Source: Struthidea cinerea (taxonomy: Eukaryota; Chordata; Aves; Passeriformes; Corcoracidae). From it: a DNA stretch of 64,000 nucleotides. Both the position numbers and the translations under genes were made by a program. Shown in pieces: positions 48,981 through 61,882 of the stretch. Within the stretch, counting starts at the first letter, position 1; each line of letters begins with the position of its first letter. Location of the stretch: contig VZTI01001657.1 of NCBI GenBank assembly GCA_013397865.1, forward strand, positions 248,001 through 312,000. The letters run 5' to 3'. The notes beneath the pieces are model-generated. The model was not told the DNA's origin, made no database searches, and worked only from the letters and a program-made list of their open reading frames with translations.

Positions 48981-49256
48981 CTCAATTTGTAACCCAGATG
49001 AAAAGTCTTAAGTACACATGTGATCAGTGGCGCCCATCGATTAATCATGTGCCTCCATACAATCAGTGGTTTAGACTATTACAAAGACTTTGAAAGAAGT
49101 ATTTCACCTTCAGGTGTCTTTGCATGGGATGCCTCCCTCGAAGAGTTGTCATTTAATCACCACCCAAACAAACTCAGTACAGTCACTATAATGCCTTGCT
49201 CAAGGCATTCCTGCAGTGCCACTCCTGCAGAAAAATTCTAATTTTTACTGATTTAT

Positions 49257-49325
49257 TAGAAGGCCAAGTTGGATTAGGCCCTGGACAACCTGTTTGAGTG
49301 AAAGATGTCCCTGCCTATGGCAAGT
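49257..49325 (+). mobile_element. CR1 3'-UTR fragment
   Basis: 'gaaggccaagttggattagg' followed by 'ccctggacaacctgtttgag' and 'gtccctgcctatggca' follows the CR1 3'-UTR block 'gccaggttggatggggcc...caacctg...gtccctgcccatggca'. The usual terminal ATTCTATG repeats are absent, so the copy is cut at its 3' side, or the tail is eroded beyond recognition. Confidence 0.75.
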
Positions 49326-49399
49326 ACTCTTGCAAGTAACTTTACATTAGCAAATAATTCAAGCTCACTGTTCCAAACAGCACCACACGAACGTAAATA

Positions 49400-49480
49400 C
49401 AGCTGTTAAATCGTGCAAGTTACTTTGCCCCTGTTTCTCCTCAGGCAATAAGTAAAGCAGAAACTGTCTTTATCCAACAG
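49400..49480 (+). repeat. Possible MIR-like SINE fragment
   Basis: 'gtgcaagttactttgcccct' followed by 'gtttctcctcaggcaata' parallels the MIR block 'gggcaagtcacttaacctct...ctcagtttcctcatc'. Short and uncertain. Confidence 0.33.
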
Positions 49481-49989
49481 CTACAAAAGTAGCGTAGCAG
49501 CTACCTATGTATCACTTCAGAGCACCTCTCCAAAGCACTACTCTTGTTCATGGGACCTGACTTTTTTTGCCTTGATCCTAATGATTTCCTGTTCACAGAC
49601 GGCACCATGCTTACAGTAAGTTCCTTCTAAGCAAGAGGATCAGGTAACAGCAAGTTTCGAGTCAGAGCTTCTTAGGAAAGGAAGCATATAATTCCCAAAG
49701 AGAAGGGCTTAGTTTTCTGTTATGCAGAGTAGTGGAGTAAAAACGTAACCTTTTATAACTAGGCGGCAACCAAAGTCGCTTTTATCTTCCCTCCCCTTCC
49801 CCTATATCGGTAGCTGATACAGAGTCTCAGTTGTAATTTTATAGAGATTTCTGGAGGATGGACATGATTGAGGGTACTACCACAATAAAAATAAAGAGTA
49901 AGACAACTTTTTTAGCATTCAATAGATGTGTGCAAAACATATAATGCTTCAAACTGACTCCAGGGTTAGACTTTCAGGGAAATCAACAT

Positions 49990-50340
49990 GGCTGCGTGAG
50001 ACCTGACTTAAGACAGTTTGTAAGGTGTCTCACTGTCTGCAGCAGACAACATTATACTTCCCAAAGGCAAGGCTTGGCACACAGTCGGCGATGAGAGGGG
50101 ACAATTGAGCTGCCTAGCGCTGGAACCATCAGCGCAATTTCCCGCAAGTCAGGAATATGAAACAGCACAGCTGCTGGGATGAGTGAATAGCTGAAGGAGC
50201 TTACGTGAGCTTCAATAGCAGGCCTGAGCAGTGCTCCACTGTGAATGACAAGTGATGGGCCAAATCACTGGGGAGCTACCAATGAGTTATTAATGGTGAC
50301 AGGTACACTACCTGGGAGACAGGTTGAGAGGGGAAAAAGA
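49990..50340. promoter_or_regulatory. Candidate conserved non-coding element
   Basis: A CpG-bearing, repeat-free block. It includes 'cacagtcggcgatgagaggg', 'acaattgagctgcctagcgc' (SOX-like ACAAT), a 6-bp dyad gcgctg/cagcgc (50117-50122 and 50130-50135), 'gcaatttcccgcaag' (E2F-like), 'gggccaaatcactgggg' and 'gagttattaatggtgacagg'. It is more GC-rich than the flanks. Distal enhancer is inferred. Confidence 0.36.
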
Positions 50341-51396
50341 TTATTTATAAGCGAATAGTTAACAGCTGTACCCACTGCTAAGCATTATATGGATGCCACA
50401 AACTGTAGAATTCAAATCTTGGGTTATTCAAGCACGAACAACTGCCTGTCACCAAACTGCAATGCATCAGTACAAATTAAGGTGGGAGAGACGACACGAG
50501 GCTGGAACGATGCCTTGCTCAAGTAGGCAATGTCATCACAGAGTGCAGATAAGAGGGAGAGAAGGGCTGAGATAACCATGAAGTGAAATATGGTTCTTAA
50601 TAATAATGATGAATTTGCAAGAACAGCTTTTAAATTTTTCCTGAGGGCTTCTGGATGAGAACAGATGCTGAATATGTCCTGTACTGACATGAATAAATGG
50701 GGGGGAAACATAATAAGCAAAAGAAATATTTTCAAAGAAGTTTTCTTTTGAAATGAGAAATAATATATTTCTATTGTGGAGATAATTTCTTCCATCTCCA
50801 GCCCCCTCCCAAGTTTGAAAGCCACATTGTTAAGATTATAATATAATGTTCTTACAATACCTACAATAATATAGTCACCTAGTTTTTTTCCCAAAGGAAT
50901 GAAGCATTGCAGTACTGAGTATATTACGAGCGGCCTGAACAAAAATCTTTCTAATCTATTTCGCTTGTACAATCCTGTACTGAGAGAAGCAGGGAATACA
51001 AACTAAGTAAAACCCCAAAATATCCAAAAAACCTCAAACACAAAAACATCCCTCCCCTGCCCCCCTCCTCAGGATTTTGGAAATGTTTTCATAATGTGAA
51101 CATAATCATGGAAGAAAGTGCTTTTGAGTCCTTTCCTATTCCACTGCAAAGATACGTCTCTGCAGTAACTGCTTACATACAAGAAAAAAACCTAAGAAAT
51201 AATTTGATGGCTTTTTTTGTGGTCTTTTAATGCGTTAGAGCAGTTAAATACCTGCAAGACCAGCCAGGTGCCAAGACAATAAGCAGGTGATTCACTGATT
51301 TCCAGGTTTACACAAAGCACAGGCTGGAAATCATCCACTAGATAGCTGATCAGAGACACCTTCTACCTGCAACAAAATATGGCAAATGACTAACCC

Positions 51397-51413
51397 AAAA
51401 AAAAAAAAAAAAA
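51397..51413 (+). repeat. A17 homopolymer
   Basis: An uninterrupted A run between 'ctaaccc' and 'tcagtttttttt'. Confidence 0.93.
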
Positions 51414-52247
51414 TCAGTTTTTTTTGAAATAGAGTATCACACAGTTTGCAAAATGGTAAGAAAAAAAGAAGTCTAGTCAGCAACAGCTGGGTTTCTCCAA
51501 GGTGAAGGGAGAAAAGTGTTTACATCTATGGTTACTGCCTCTTCTCATTTCTATGCCATAGGGACACTGTGCTCTTGCATGTTCTGGAGGAGGGAGGCAT
51601 GTGAGCCAGAAAAGGTTCACACTTCAAAAAGCTTCTAAGGCTTTAAAACATAATGGCAGAAACTGATTCAGCATTGTAACTGTTTTCAGGATTTAGTCCA
51701 AATATTTCAGTTTTGGCATTCCAAAGTGAACTAAAAGGCAAATAGTCCTCTGCACGTGTGTGTTGGGGGCGGATGTGATATTAGCCAAGCTTACTCATTA
51801 CCTGCTTTCTGATACTCACAATATTTAATTATTTCCCCTTTTCTGTTTCACTCTGGTTCTTATGGAAAGCTGCTATGATTCCTCAGTGTCTGAACTTCTC
51901 AAACTGTGAATCAATACTTAAGTATATAGTCAAAGCAAGTGAGACAGTTACATTTTATCATAACAATTGATCGTTAAAGCATTTTTATTAAATACTATGC
52001 TTTGTGGAAACTGCTTTTCACACAACTTTTGGGCATAAAAGAAACACAACATAATTTTTAAAGGTTTGTAAGAGAGTCAGGAACTGAACACAAGTTGAAT
52101 TTGGCATTAGTAGTCTTCTGAAAACACTACACTAACTTCCCCAGATATTGATTAAATCCTTGTTTCACTTCCATCCTACTTTTGATTTTTTTTATGCTTA
52201 AAAGTCACATGCTAGAGGACCTGGTCTAAAGGCATAGGAAACCTAAG

Positions 52248-52272
52248 TCAAATTTCACAGAGTGAAATTTGA
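52248..52272. repeat. Perfect 11-bp hairpin
   Basis: tcaaatttcac (52248-52258) is the exact complement of gtgaaatttga (52262-52272), with the 3-nt loop aga. Confidence 0.92.
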
Positions 52273-53806
52273 AAAGTTAATTCCCTCTGCCTTACTGTCA
52301 AAAAGCGTGGAATTTACAGTGAGCAAGGTGGGCTTAGTTTTGATCTCTACATTTCAATTAAACAGTTCCTTACTGCACAAGTTTTTCCACTGGTTACAAT
52401 CAGTTCACCTCTAAATGAGAATTTGCTTTCTTGTATTCATAGTTGAAAATTGAAATATCAATTTCTTTAATTTCTCATTAGGGGTAGGTCTATGAATTTA
52501 TAAGCATGTGTTTTAATATCCAAGTTGGCATGGAGATATCAGTGTCTGCTGTTATCATGCCCAGAAAGTAAAATTGTAACTTTTTTTTGAAAACTGTAAA
52601 TGCAAAAAGAATAACTTCAAAGTTTTGTTGGCTACCTTTCAGCAAAAACAAACAAACAAAGTCACAAAAATTACTATAAAGCATATGGTGCAAACCATGA
52701 GTGTGTTTATTTTTTATTGGTCTACATTATTTACCATGTAATTGGGTCAAAATTAATGCTCTAAGGTTTATACAGAACACTGCATTTTTCACAGTTCCAC
52801 ACACCCAGTCCATCCACCAAAGCAGGTCTCCTTTTTTTCCTCCAAACAAAATGCAGTACTACTTGTTTTTTATGGATTCATTATAAGTTCTTGAGTGACA
52901 CAAAGGCCAAGCTGCCAACAGAAAGAAAAAGCCAGGATACTAAGAAGGAGAGCTGGATTCTAAACATGCCAAAGGTTGTTGGAAATGTAACATTCAAGGA
53001 CTTTTCCCTTCCCTGTATTTGATTCTATATGTACTGTGTTCCTCACACTACCCCAGTTGGTCATGTATTAACAAGTGCTTCAACCATTTTTGCCAGCCTC
53101 CTCCTCTTTTTCACAGAAGGTATTTGGTAAATTAAGTACACATGTTTCAAAGGGAACAGAAACTCATACCTTAATTTGTACGTATTATGTAATCAGGTTA
53201 GCAGGCAGGTCAAAGTCTCAGCTTCCTGTGCAGCCAGAGTCAGAGTTGTGCTCTAGGGTGGCCTGCAACCACCCAGATAGAGGGAAAGGAACTGGGGATG
53301 CAGCAGCTATCCATAGCTGACCAACAGACAACGGAGAGGTCATGGCGGGGTGGGAAAGGACCTCATGCTCACCAATTATTTTTTCCACCTATCCCACAAA
53401 CTCATATATACAGCAGGAAAGAAAGCAAGAAAGAGAAACCTGGACTAAAGAAGTTAAGATCTCACTTTAGGGAGGCTCTGGTCATCATGGAAAATGACAA
53501 AACTTACTTGGAGGCCTCATGATGAGTAACTGCTTTATTAGTGAGTCTCCATTTGTATAACATGCCACAAACAATCCACAACTTGGTTTTGAGAGATGTA
53601 ATACTTGTCTGTGTGGAAACAGGTGGAGTCTACTCCAGTGAAAACAATTAACAATAAAGAAAGAATTTTTACAAGTCTGCAATTTTTAATTGAAACATAC
53701 TTTCTCATACAGCCCTTACAACCTGCTATTTATTTCTTTTCAAGAAAAGGGGAGTGCCTACAGGAGGAGAACTGTTACGTGACCTCAACTGACCTACATA
53801 CACTCA

Positions 53807-53876
53807 CTGAGACCCCAATCCAGAAAAACATACAAGCACATGCTTAATGTTAAACATGTGAATAGAACACTGTAGA
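53807..53876. repeat. Possible relic of an old archosaur/turtle repeat
   Basis: 'gaccccaatccagaaaaaca' followed by 'caagcacatgcttaatgtta' and 'aacatgtgaatag' follows an interspersed-repeat pattern ('...gatcctgcaaa...cttaagcatgtgctt...catgtgagtag') that I recall as frequent in birds and turtles. The call depends on memory, not an alignment. Confidence 0.4.
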
Positions 53877-56333
53877 TGTCAAGGGTACTAATTGTATAAG
53901 TTAGGTAGGTTCTTATGCACCTTGCTAAATCAGCAACCACTTTCTGACAGTGTCTGGTCAGTTCTCTGCATAACAAATTGAGTTTGGTTCCCTATGGCTT
54001 TATATCTCTACAACAAACAGAAAACTCTTTTGGTTTGCATCTTTGTAACATCTTTCCTCCTTGCTTCTCTACCGTAGTTTCTATGGTGCCTCAAAAGGGA
54101 TGTGTTGCTTTTTCTCCAGTATCTCTCTCTACTACCTGGCCACATACTCAAAGCATTCAGAAACTTCATAGATTTTGAGGACTTCCCTTCCCATCTCTTG
54201 AACTAATCTCAAAATAGTTACAAAAAGCACTGTTATATGAGTCCTGTTCATTTGAACAGCTAGATGAAAGCAAACAAACAAACAAAGAAGGACTTTCTAC
54301 AGTGCAGTAGCTGCTGAATTTTCAATACAATTGTCTTGGAAGAACAGAGGGTAAACAGCGCTGAAGTGGAAATGGATCCTTGGTAAAGGACTTACAGAGC
54401 ACTGCAGCATAAAGCAGATTGGTGGTGGAAAAGCCTTACAGACACATACCTAAAGACTGATGTGACTAGTACTGGAAATTCGTATTACTGAAGTTATTTT
54501 TCAGGCATGGGAGTATATGTACAATTTCATTTTGAATTTTCAGGCTGAGGGACTTCTGAAGCACATCAAACTGGATTGACATTAAAATTCTTCAAATGTG
54601 CTTCAAAGTCTATAAAACTTTCCATTGCACTGACACTTCTCTCCTGTTCCAAATGAATCCCAACATTGATACAATAAGCAGTTCTACACTAAGGTATTAT
54701 ATTTTCATTGAACTATTTCATCCTGCAGGTTAATATTCACCAAAAAAACCAACAAAAAAGAAATTTTAAAAAACTTTGAAAAAAAAAATTAATTTTTTTC
54801 TGTAACCCCAGAAAAAGCGAACATTTCCGGTTACTTATGTTAAAATGTTTCCATGACCCAATGAGAGAGCAAACTGTATTTCAGAAGAACAGATATTCAG
54901 ATATCTCTCCAAATACCAGAGCAAACTTCCACTTCATAATTGCTACAGGACAGTATTAATGCGACATGCAATAATGCTGCACTGTAACACAGCAACAAAA
55001 TTAGCAACTTGACAAATATGCTAGGTCACAAGACTGTACACTTCATAACACACCATGTTCCAGGCTTTGAAAATATATACAATGAGGTATTATGAGACAC
55101 TCTTTCAAGATTCATCCTTGGCTCATCCTGTACAATCAATTTGCTAGCCATATGTGGCTGGAGGGACACGGGCTTCTCAAGCCACAGTCTCCAAATGAAG
55201 ACTGGAAATGACTAGGTCTGAGATGGTATGAACATCATAACTGGCTGCCATTCTATGTCTGGACAGCCCCACATCTGCTGGTCAGTTGACCCAGAAGAGC
55301 TTCTTACATTCTATAACATCCGGGTTCTCTGCAGCCTCACAACAAACACAACTGTGTGGGCAATCTGCTACAGACATTACTAACTCTAACTTACTCTTTT
55401 TCTACCAAGAAACATATCTCTGCCCCCAGCTGTGGCAGAAAATGAATGTCTACTACCGCACAACTCTTTGAGCCTACAAATGAGAGAGAAGAGCTCTGTT
55501 TTGCATCCTGTGGTACTGTTTGAAATGTTCCTATCAAGAGAAAACCAGCTCCCACATGGAAAGCAACTAAATTAGTACTAGTTAAATTCTTTAACTCCAA
55601 ATTTAATTTTATTTTATGAAATCCTTTCTAAAAGACATGGGTTGTACAAAAGCATTTCTGTGGATCACAACATTACATACTCAGCATGAACCAGCAAGTT
55701 TTCCCAGGCATTGCCCTAGCTACTTCAAAATAGTCTGAGAGCTTTTAATGGAAAGCCTGCTGCAACACAAGCTACATTGCAAGCAACCTGATGAGTGGCC
55801 TTATTTCTTCCATTCCTGTTTGTCAGCACCATATGTCAACTTGGGCACAACTTAAAAACACTCAATATCCAGAATGCATGGATAAAAATCTGATGTTATG
55901 TTAATGCTACTACCATATCTACATCACTACTCAAGCTATACAGACACAAACAAATCCAGCAAGCTGACATATACTGGGCCAGCAGTCTTAAAAATCTATT
56001 TGTTCCACAAGTGACTTCCTTCTGTGCAGACAACTGCCAGTCAGTAACAGAGGTTGCCACACCCTTTTTCCACACCCTTTCCAGTAGATGGAATGCAAAA
56101 CTTCAGGGTGCAATTCTGGCAAGATTCATCATGAAGAATCCACCAAGACTGGATAGAAAAAGACATACTCTATCCTACTATAAAAGGTAAAAATGAGCTA
56201 ATGAAACAAAATCTTTCTCTTCTATTTGCTAAAAAGATTATTTTAAAAAATATTACTGAAATTACTGTTCCAGTGGTGGTTATGTTTCAAAATATGACTA
56301 AAGAATAATCATATTTACACATTCTATTTCATG
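53877..56333. other. Unique non-coding DNA
   Basis: No gene is recognised. It contains a (CAAA)4 microsatellite (54271-54286) and a doubled 'ccacaccctttt' motif near 56058-56081. Confidence 0.6.
54271..54286 (+). repeat. (CAAA)4 microsatellite
   Basis: Four consecutive CAAA units followed by 'gaagg'. Confidence 0.93.
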
Positions 56334-56470
56334 AGAGGATCTCAAAGCACTTCATAAACATTAATTAACAACAACCAAGTATAAATTGGGATGATTAGAA
56401 CATTTTGTTAAAGCTGTGGGGGAGGAGAAAAAAATCAAGCTGAAGCACAAAGGACTCGTGTAACAAGTTA
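56334..56470. repeat. L3/MIR-type ancient retroposon relic
   Basis: 'ggatctcaaagcacttcata' then 'aacattaattaacaacaacc' then, after a gap, 'gtgggggaggagaaaaaaat' and 'aagctgaagcacaaaggac'. This follows the pattern 'tctcaaagcactttacaaacattaa...cccattttacagatggggaaactgaggcacagag' of L3 LINE tails and reverse-strand MIRs. Heavily mutated, consistent with amniote age. Confidence 0.55.
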
Positions 56471-57104
56471 ATATATTAGAGCCAGTAGAATAGTACACAC
56501 TTCCAGGCTTCAAGTTAAGTATTCAAAATTCTAGAACATAGTGCAAAATGACAGGCAAATCAGAGAAGATGTTTCAGCACAGGAAAGAAAAGTAAATTTC
56601 TTAATTAAAATATAGGAGTTTATCTTCATTAGAATCAAAATGTACCTTGATAAGTAAAAGGGGTTTGTCTGTCTACATTCAATGCTGTCCTCTTACTGCC
56701 TAGAAGGCAACAGTAAGTGTTAATGACATTTATCCCTCCTAATAAGAGTCACTCACACTTCACTGTTACTCCTTATTATTGCTCAGGACAGGCACTAGCA
56801 CCTCACTGAAAGATCAGTGCTGCAAGGGAAAAAAGTTCCCTTGAGATCCCCTGGACTTCAAGAAAAGCAGTAAATCAACTGATGCTGGACAGATGACAAG
56901 TTTGATTCTCTGTGGCCCTTCTTGATTCCTAAGTGTCTGTGGACCTAAATTTCATAAGTGCCTGAAGTCAGGGCTGACACACACAGACAATCAAAACCAC
57001 ATCTAAACTCAAAGCAAGAGGTTTCTAAACTGGAAAAAAACTCTTAAATCCATTTAAATGTCATGGTCTGGATTCCATACTCTCTAATTGAGTTAATCTC
57101 CATT

Positions 57105-57200
57105 GATGTGTAGCTGAATGGTTAATATCACAGCCTTATCACCTCCAGGACCCTGATCTGAATTCAGCCCAAGGTTTTCTGCAAAAGGAGTAGTCTATAA
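57105..57200 (+). repeat. tRNA-derived SINE relic (MIR-like) candidate
   Basis: An A-box-like 'tagctgaatggtta' (57111-57124) and a B-box-like 'gatctgaattcagc' (57154-57167) are about 30 bp apart, the spacing of an RNA polymerase III internal promoter. The order 'tggttaatatcacagcc...ccctgatctgaattcagccc' follows the tRNA part of MIR. No tRNA cloverleaf can be formed, so it is not a tRNA gene. Confidence 0.42.
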
Positions 57201-57634
57201 AAAGCAGAAGTTCTAATCTCTGAGCTGCTTTTTGTGAGAAGAATGATATTAATTCCTCGGATTCTTGGCACAACCCACTCCCCTCCACAGGCACACACAT
57301 ATTTCCTTTCAATCAATAGCTTTATGCCCTTTTTTTTCCTTTTTTTGGTAACAGGTCACTGCAATTACCACAAGAAAATTGAGGTGAACAGTAACCCCAA
57401 GATCCTGTCCTCAACTCGGTGGTCGTATTTCTTTGACATAGTGCAGGATATGTTCTGGTAGAGGCTTCAACATGGCACTGTCAGCAAGAAAAGTGATTTT
57501 CCAGGCTACAAGGAAAGCCATTCTCTCCCCTCCCTTCATCCACAGAGAATCAATCTCAAAACCAGAGTTTTTTGTCAAAGACACATACAATCACAATCTA
57601 TTAGAAATATAAATATAATTTGTAGATTGTAAAA

Positions 57635-57698
57635 GTGCATGTGTATATACATAAATATACATGTATACACATATACACACACATATATATATACACGC
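57635..57698. repeat. Alternating purine-pyrimidine (TA/CA) strip
   Basis: Strict alternation over 57655-57697 (mixed TA, CA and TG steps), preceded by another alternating run, gtgcatgtgtatatacata, from 57635. A compound microsatellite. Confidence 0.88.
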
Positions 57699-60600
57699 TC
57701 ATGCATATTTCAAGGGAAAAGATATGTGATCATAAATGGTTAATAGAAATTCAACCACATTCTGAAGCAAGAAAACTGGAAATAGTTTCCTCCGTGGCTT
57801 ACCTGCCAAGACCCAAGTTCAGGGCTATGTTTCTTCTGAAATGCTTGATGGCATCACTCACACCTAAAACAGCCTAGGGAGTGAACTATTCCTCCCACCT
57901 CCTTCATCCTTCACTCTGCTTTGGGTGTTTGCGATTTCATCAACTATCACAAGAGAGACACAGGATCATGAACTCAAGCCTTGGCAGGTGAAGAGATTTT
58001 CAGCTCCATTTTAAAAAGCAAGCCCACATGGTCCTGGCACATGCCTGACAGACCTTCAGTAACAGCCATTTCCATGCTCTGCAGTCTAGTAGCTGTGCGA
58101 AAAGTACATCAGTGGGATCACAGCTTCTCACCCATAGTACTGTAAACAGTCAGTACACATTCCAGGTAGGACAAACACGCCTACACAAAAGTCTCTCTCT
58201 CCCCCAGTCTCTCTTTTTGTTTTTTTTTTTGACTTTGACAGCCACAAAGGTTTTCCATTAAAAGGCCACCTTTACACTTCTGAGCAATGTGAAGCACTAT
58301 GGCTATAAAGGCTAACTATTTCATAGCAGTCATTACGAACTAGCATGATGTATACTGCTGTTGATCACAAGGGGTTATACAGCCCTCTGCTTCATTACCC
58401 TTGCAAGATGCAAGACACAGAGCAGCAATAGCACAGCTCTCCAGCTGCACATATTCTGGAAAACCCAATGATCTTTGCATATACTGAGACATCTGTTGTT
58501 ACGTAACTTGCCCTGGCGGCATTCAGAAGTGTCATCAAACTCTCTAGACTTTATTTGTATTGTTGCTTGGTTAAAGTGTGAACTGTCATGATAAATATCC
58601 TAATGTAGTAATAGTGTGATCAGTAGTGTTACTATTAGAGGTACGGCACCAAAAGCAACAGAGAGATGTTAAGCAAGTTAGTGCAGGTACAGAGAAAATC
58701 TGAAAGCACTTCACACTACAGAACAAGTGGCACTGCTTTGCTCAAACACACAACAATGCTTCCTGCTGGCTCAGCAGTTGTGCTCTGTTTCCTATCTCCC
58801 TTTTCAGTACTTTAAGGTTTATCTGAGCTTTTTCCACCCTCTGTTTAGGGTGAAGATGGAATAGTCATGCCTAGACTAGAACAGCTAAGAAGAATACAAA
58901 AGAGGAAGGGGTATAGAAGAGGAACTGTTTCACAGAAGGGTAGGGGAGTCATACTAAACCGACACACAGGGGAGTGTCAGTTCTTCTAGTTTCAAATATT
59001 AGCATACAGTGATGTCATGGGAGGAATAGAGCACTCAGGAGATGGACATGTCATCTAACAGGTCCTTTTCATCCTCTTGTGTCAAAGAGGCAAAATCAGA
59101 GAATAAGGGGAAGTGAAACTAAGGTGAGGCTGAGGAAGGGAAGATGACCAAGGAAAAAAGCAGGGAGGAATGGGAGGTATGACAAAAGAATAAAGAAGTT
59201 GAAATGGAAAGAGAGGGAGAAAGGAACAGATAGGCACAAAGAACATGAAAAATGCAGAGCATATACAAAAGAGACACTTTTAAATCCCATGTGTACTGCA
59301 GGACTAGAAGTCTGGATAAAGGTTACCCAGCTTTGTGTCTTGGTTGCTCTGAGAACCACTGTTGAAATACATCAGAACTAAAGAACACATATCAGTGTTA
59401 ACAGTAACTACAAGGAAGAAAAGAAAACACATGACAGAATTGTATCTAACAAAGCTGAGAAAAGTAAATTAATTTGTAAAAGGGTAACTCTATTCATTAT
59501 CAAATAATTAAATGTGGGTGGCAGTTATTATGGAAAACACAATCTTGTATGTGAAAGACTTACATTGTACTTTGGCTTTGTTAAAATCTTTACCAGATAA
59601 ACTTCTTAACATTTATCTGCATCAGTTTTACAAGTTTTTTCATAAAAAATATATACTACTCATAGAGGCATGGAAAGACTAAGTGACTGCTTCTTAAAAG
59701 GCATGGAAATCCTCCAGTGGCCGCAGCTAAGAGTGCAAAGTATTAATTAAGGTATTGGCAAACAGACCAATGAGGAATGAGAAGCAAAAATAAATACGAA
59801 ACCTTCACATACAAATTCCCTTTTTTATTATTCATATGTGTAACTGTCAATTAACATTTGCTGGGTTGCAATGGTCAACTTTTTTCTTTCTTTTCATAAT
59901 TCAGTTGCCTATTTCTCTTGATTTCCTTTAAAAAAATAATATAGAATACCAACACTTTAATGGTGTTCTTGTTGTGAAAGACAAAAACAGTAAAATCATC
60001 TGATAGCACTTGGGAAAAAAAAAACCTGACAGAAAATTTGTGTGACTCATGATTATGGATAGCAGACTGCATTGAACTTAAAGTATGATATCATCACTAC
60101 AGCAACTGACACTACATGTCTACCTAGCAAAAGCTGATATCAGAACTTCTGTTTATTTATTTTCTTTCTAATGTTCTTTATGTTTAAGCAATGAAGGCTG
60201 TTTGACAAGCTGTTTAATGAAATAGTCCTTGCCCTTGGGTTCTACAGCAGAAGTTCAAAGATCTTAAAAGGCAAATGATTTCAGACAGAAAAGCTGAGAG
60301 TCTATAAAGTCTCTAAAAGAGGTCAGAACAGCAACAGAACCCATCCTTTTCTGAAATCGTCCACAGATAAGCCAATGGCGGGCAATATTTAATTTTAAGA
60401 ACAGTAAAGCAATTTCAATCTGTGCATATGGTTAATATTTCACCTGCTTAGAAGGTGAAGTGCTAAGGGATTACTTTGAGAAAGAACAGAAAAGAAATTA
60501 AGAACAATATTATGAAAGATGCTCAAGTTTCTTTCTTTGGCCTGTACCCAAATATCTTCATTTAATCTGCATGTAAGAATGGTATGCATGAACAAACTAG

Positions 60601-61882
60601 TGGTGGTAAACTAGGACAGAAACCAAATTACCCATACTACCAAGAGCAACTATGCTTTACAAAAGTTTGAGAAACTGTTTGGCAAATATAACTGACAATA
60701 TCAGTTATATATATGCTGATACGTATGTATCAATATATGTGACCATGTAGTTTGACTATGCATATAACTAGTTTTTCTTTTAAAATCTCAGAACTGAATT
60801 ATTTAAACATTGCTATGTATTTCGTAGTTTCAAGGAGATTGTTTTAGTTAATAGGATCTTGCTTTTTTTGAAATAATGTCTAAAACTGCCTGTCCCTCCC
60901 CAGTCTCTGCCCTCGACCATATATACCTTCTGAGAGCATACCTTCTTAGTTGTATCCTTGCTTAACAGTTACTTTAGGACTGTAGAACAAGAACAGCAAT
61001 GGAAGACTAAACCAATTTTCCCAAAACAGAAAATGATATCTAAAAATTTTGAATTTCATCATTTTTCAGCATTGACTTTGCTACAGAAAAGACATTCATT
61101 TAGGATTAGTGATTCCCCATGCAAAGTCCAGTATATGAACTTTTGTGAGTTAGTCTCCTTTTGGACCTATAAAATACCCATAGTCTTCCAGCTGGCTTTA
61201 GTTTTGACTTTGTTCTGTGTTATTGATTTTTTAAATTTCTCATAGCTGTGAGCAGCACCAGAGAGTCTGGCAGCTAAGACATTCCCTATAAGCTACTGAC
61301 TAACCTACCTTTTTTCAAGGGAATGATGACAAGAATGGGACTGCTAGATCTAGACCATTTTTCCTAATTCTGCCAATGTTCTGTGCCTCTGCTGCCTTCT
61401 TCGTATTGCAAAGACAATACATATTTTCCTCTTTTACGCTAAGAGCGTACAACTATTTGATCACAAAACAGTTGAAAAAGTGTTGAGCTGTTACTCAAAA
61501 CTGAACCATTATTTGCAAGGAGTCAGTCTATGGCCTCTAAGTTGTAATCACATGTCCCGTCTTCTGTAGCTGGACCAGTGTAAAAGCTGAATGCCCCAGC
61601 TCTTCACTGCTAGTGGCGTAAGTGCCCTCTAGCCCTATCCTCTTAGAATAATGAGAGTTAACTTGCACATGTTTAGAAGGAGGATTTTTCTAACCTGGTT
61701 TGTTTAGAAAGAACCTGGCTAGGGAGAAATTACACATGTACCTAAACTAGCAAATGGATGGGGTAAAGTATTCTCCAGTGGTGGATCATAGAACAGCTGG
61801 CAAAGTTACCTCTTCTCTCAGCTGGAATTAAACCAGGGTTGGAGACTCGCAGTTGAGCTGTTCTTTACAGTAAAAGTAACAT

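Larger units (their letters stand above)
50341..53806. other. Unique AT-rich non-coding DNA
   Basis: It holds the longest open frame outside repeats: 50424-50972 on minus, 182 codons, with two hydrophobic stretches but no domain I recognise; I do not call it a gene. Also present are an A17 run (51397-51413), an 11-bp hairpin (52248-52272) and a (CAAA)n-like strip near 52644-52660. Confidence 0.55.

Noticed and set aside
57105..57200. tRNA gene
   Set aside because: A- and B-box-like text is present but acceptor, anticodon and T arms cannot pair.
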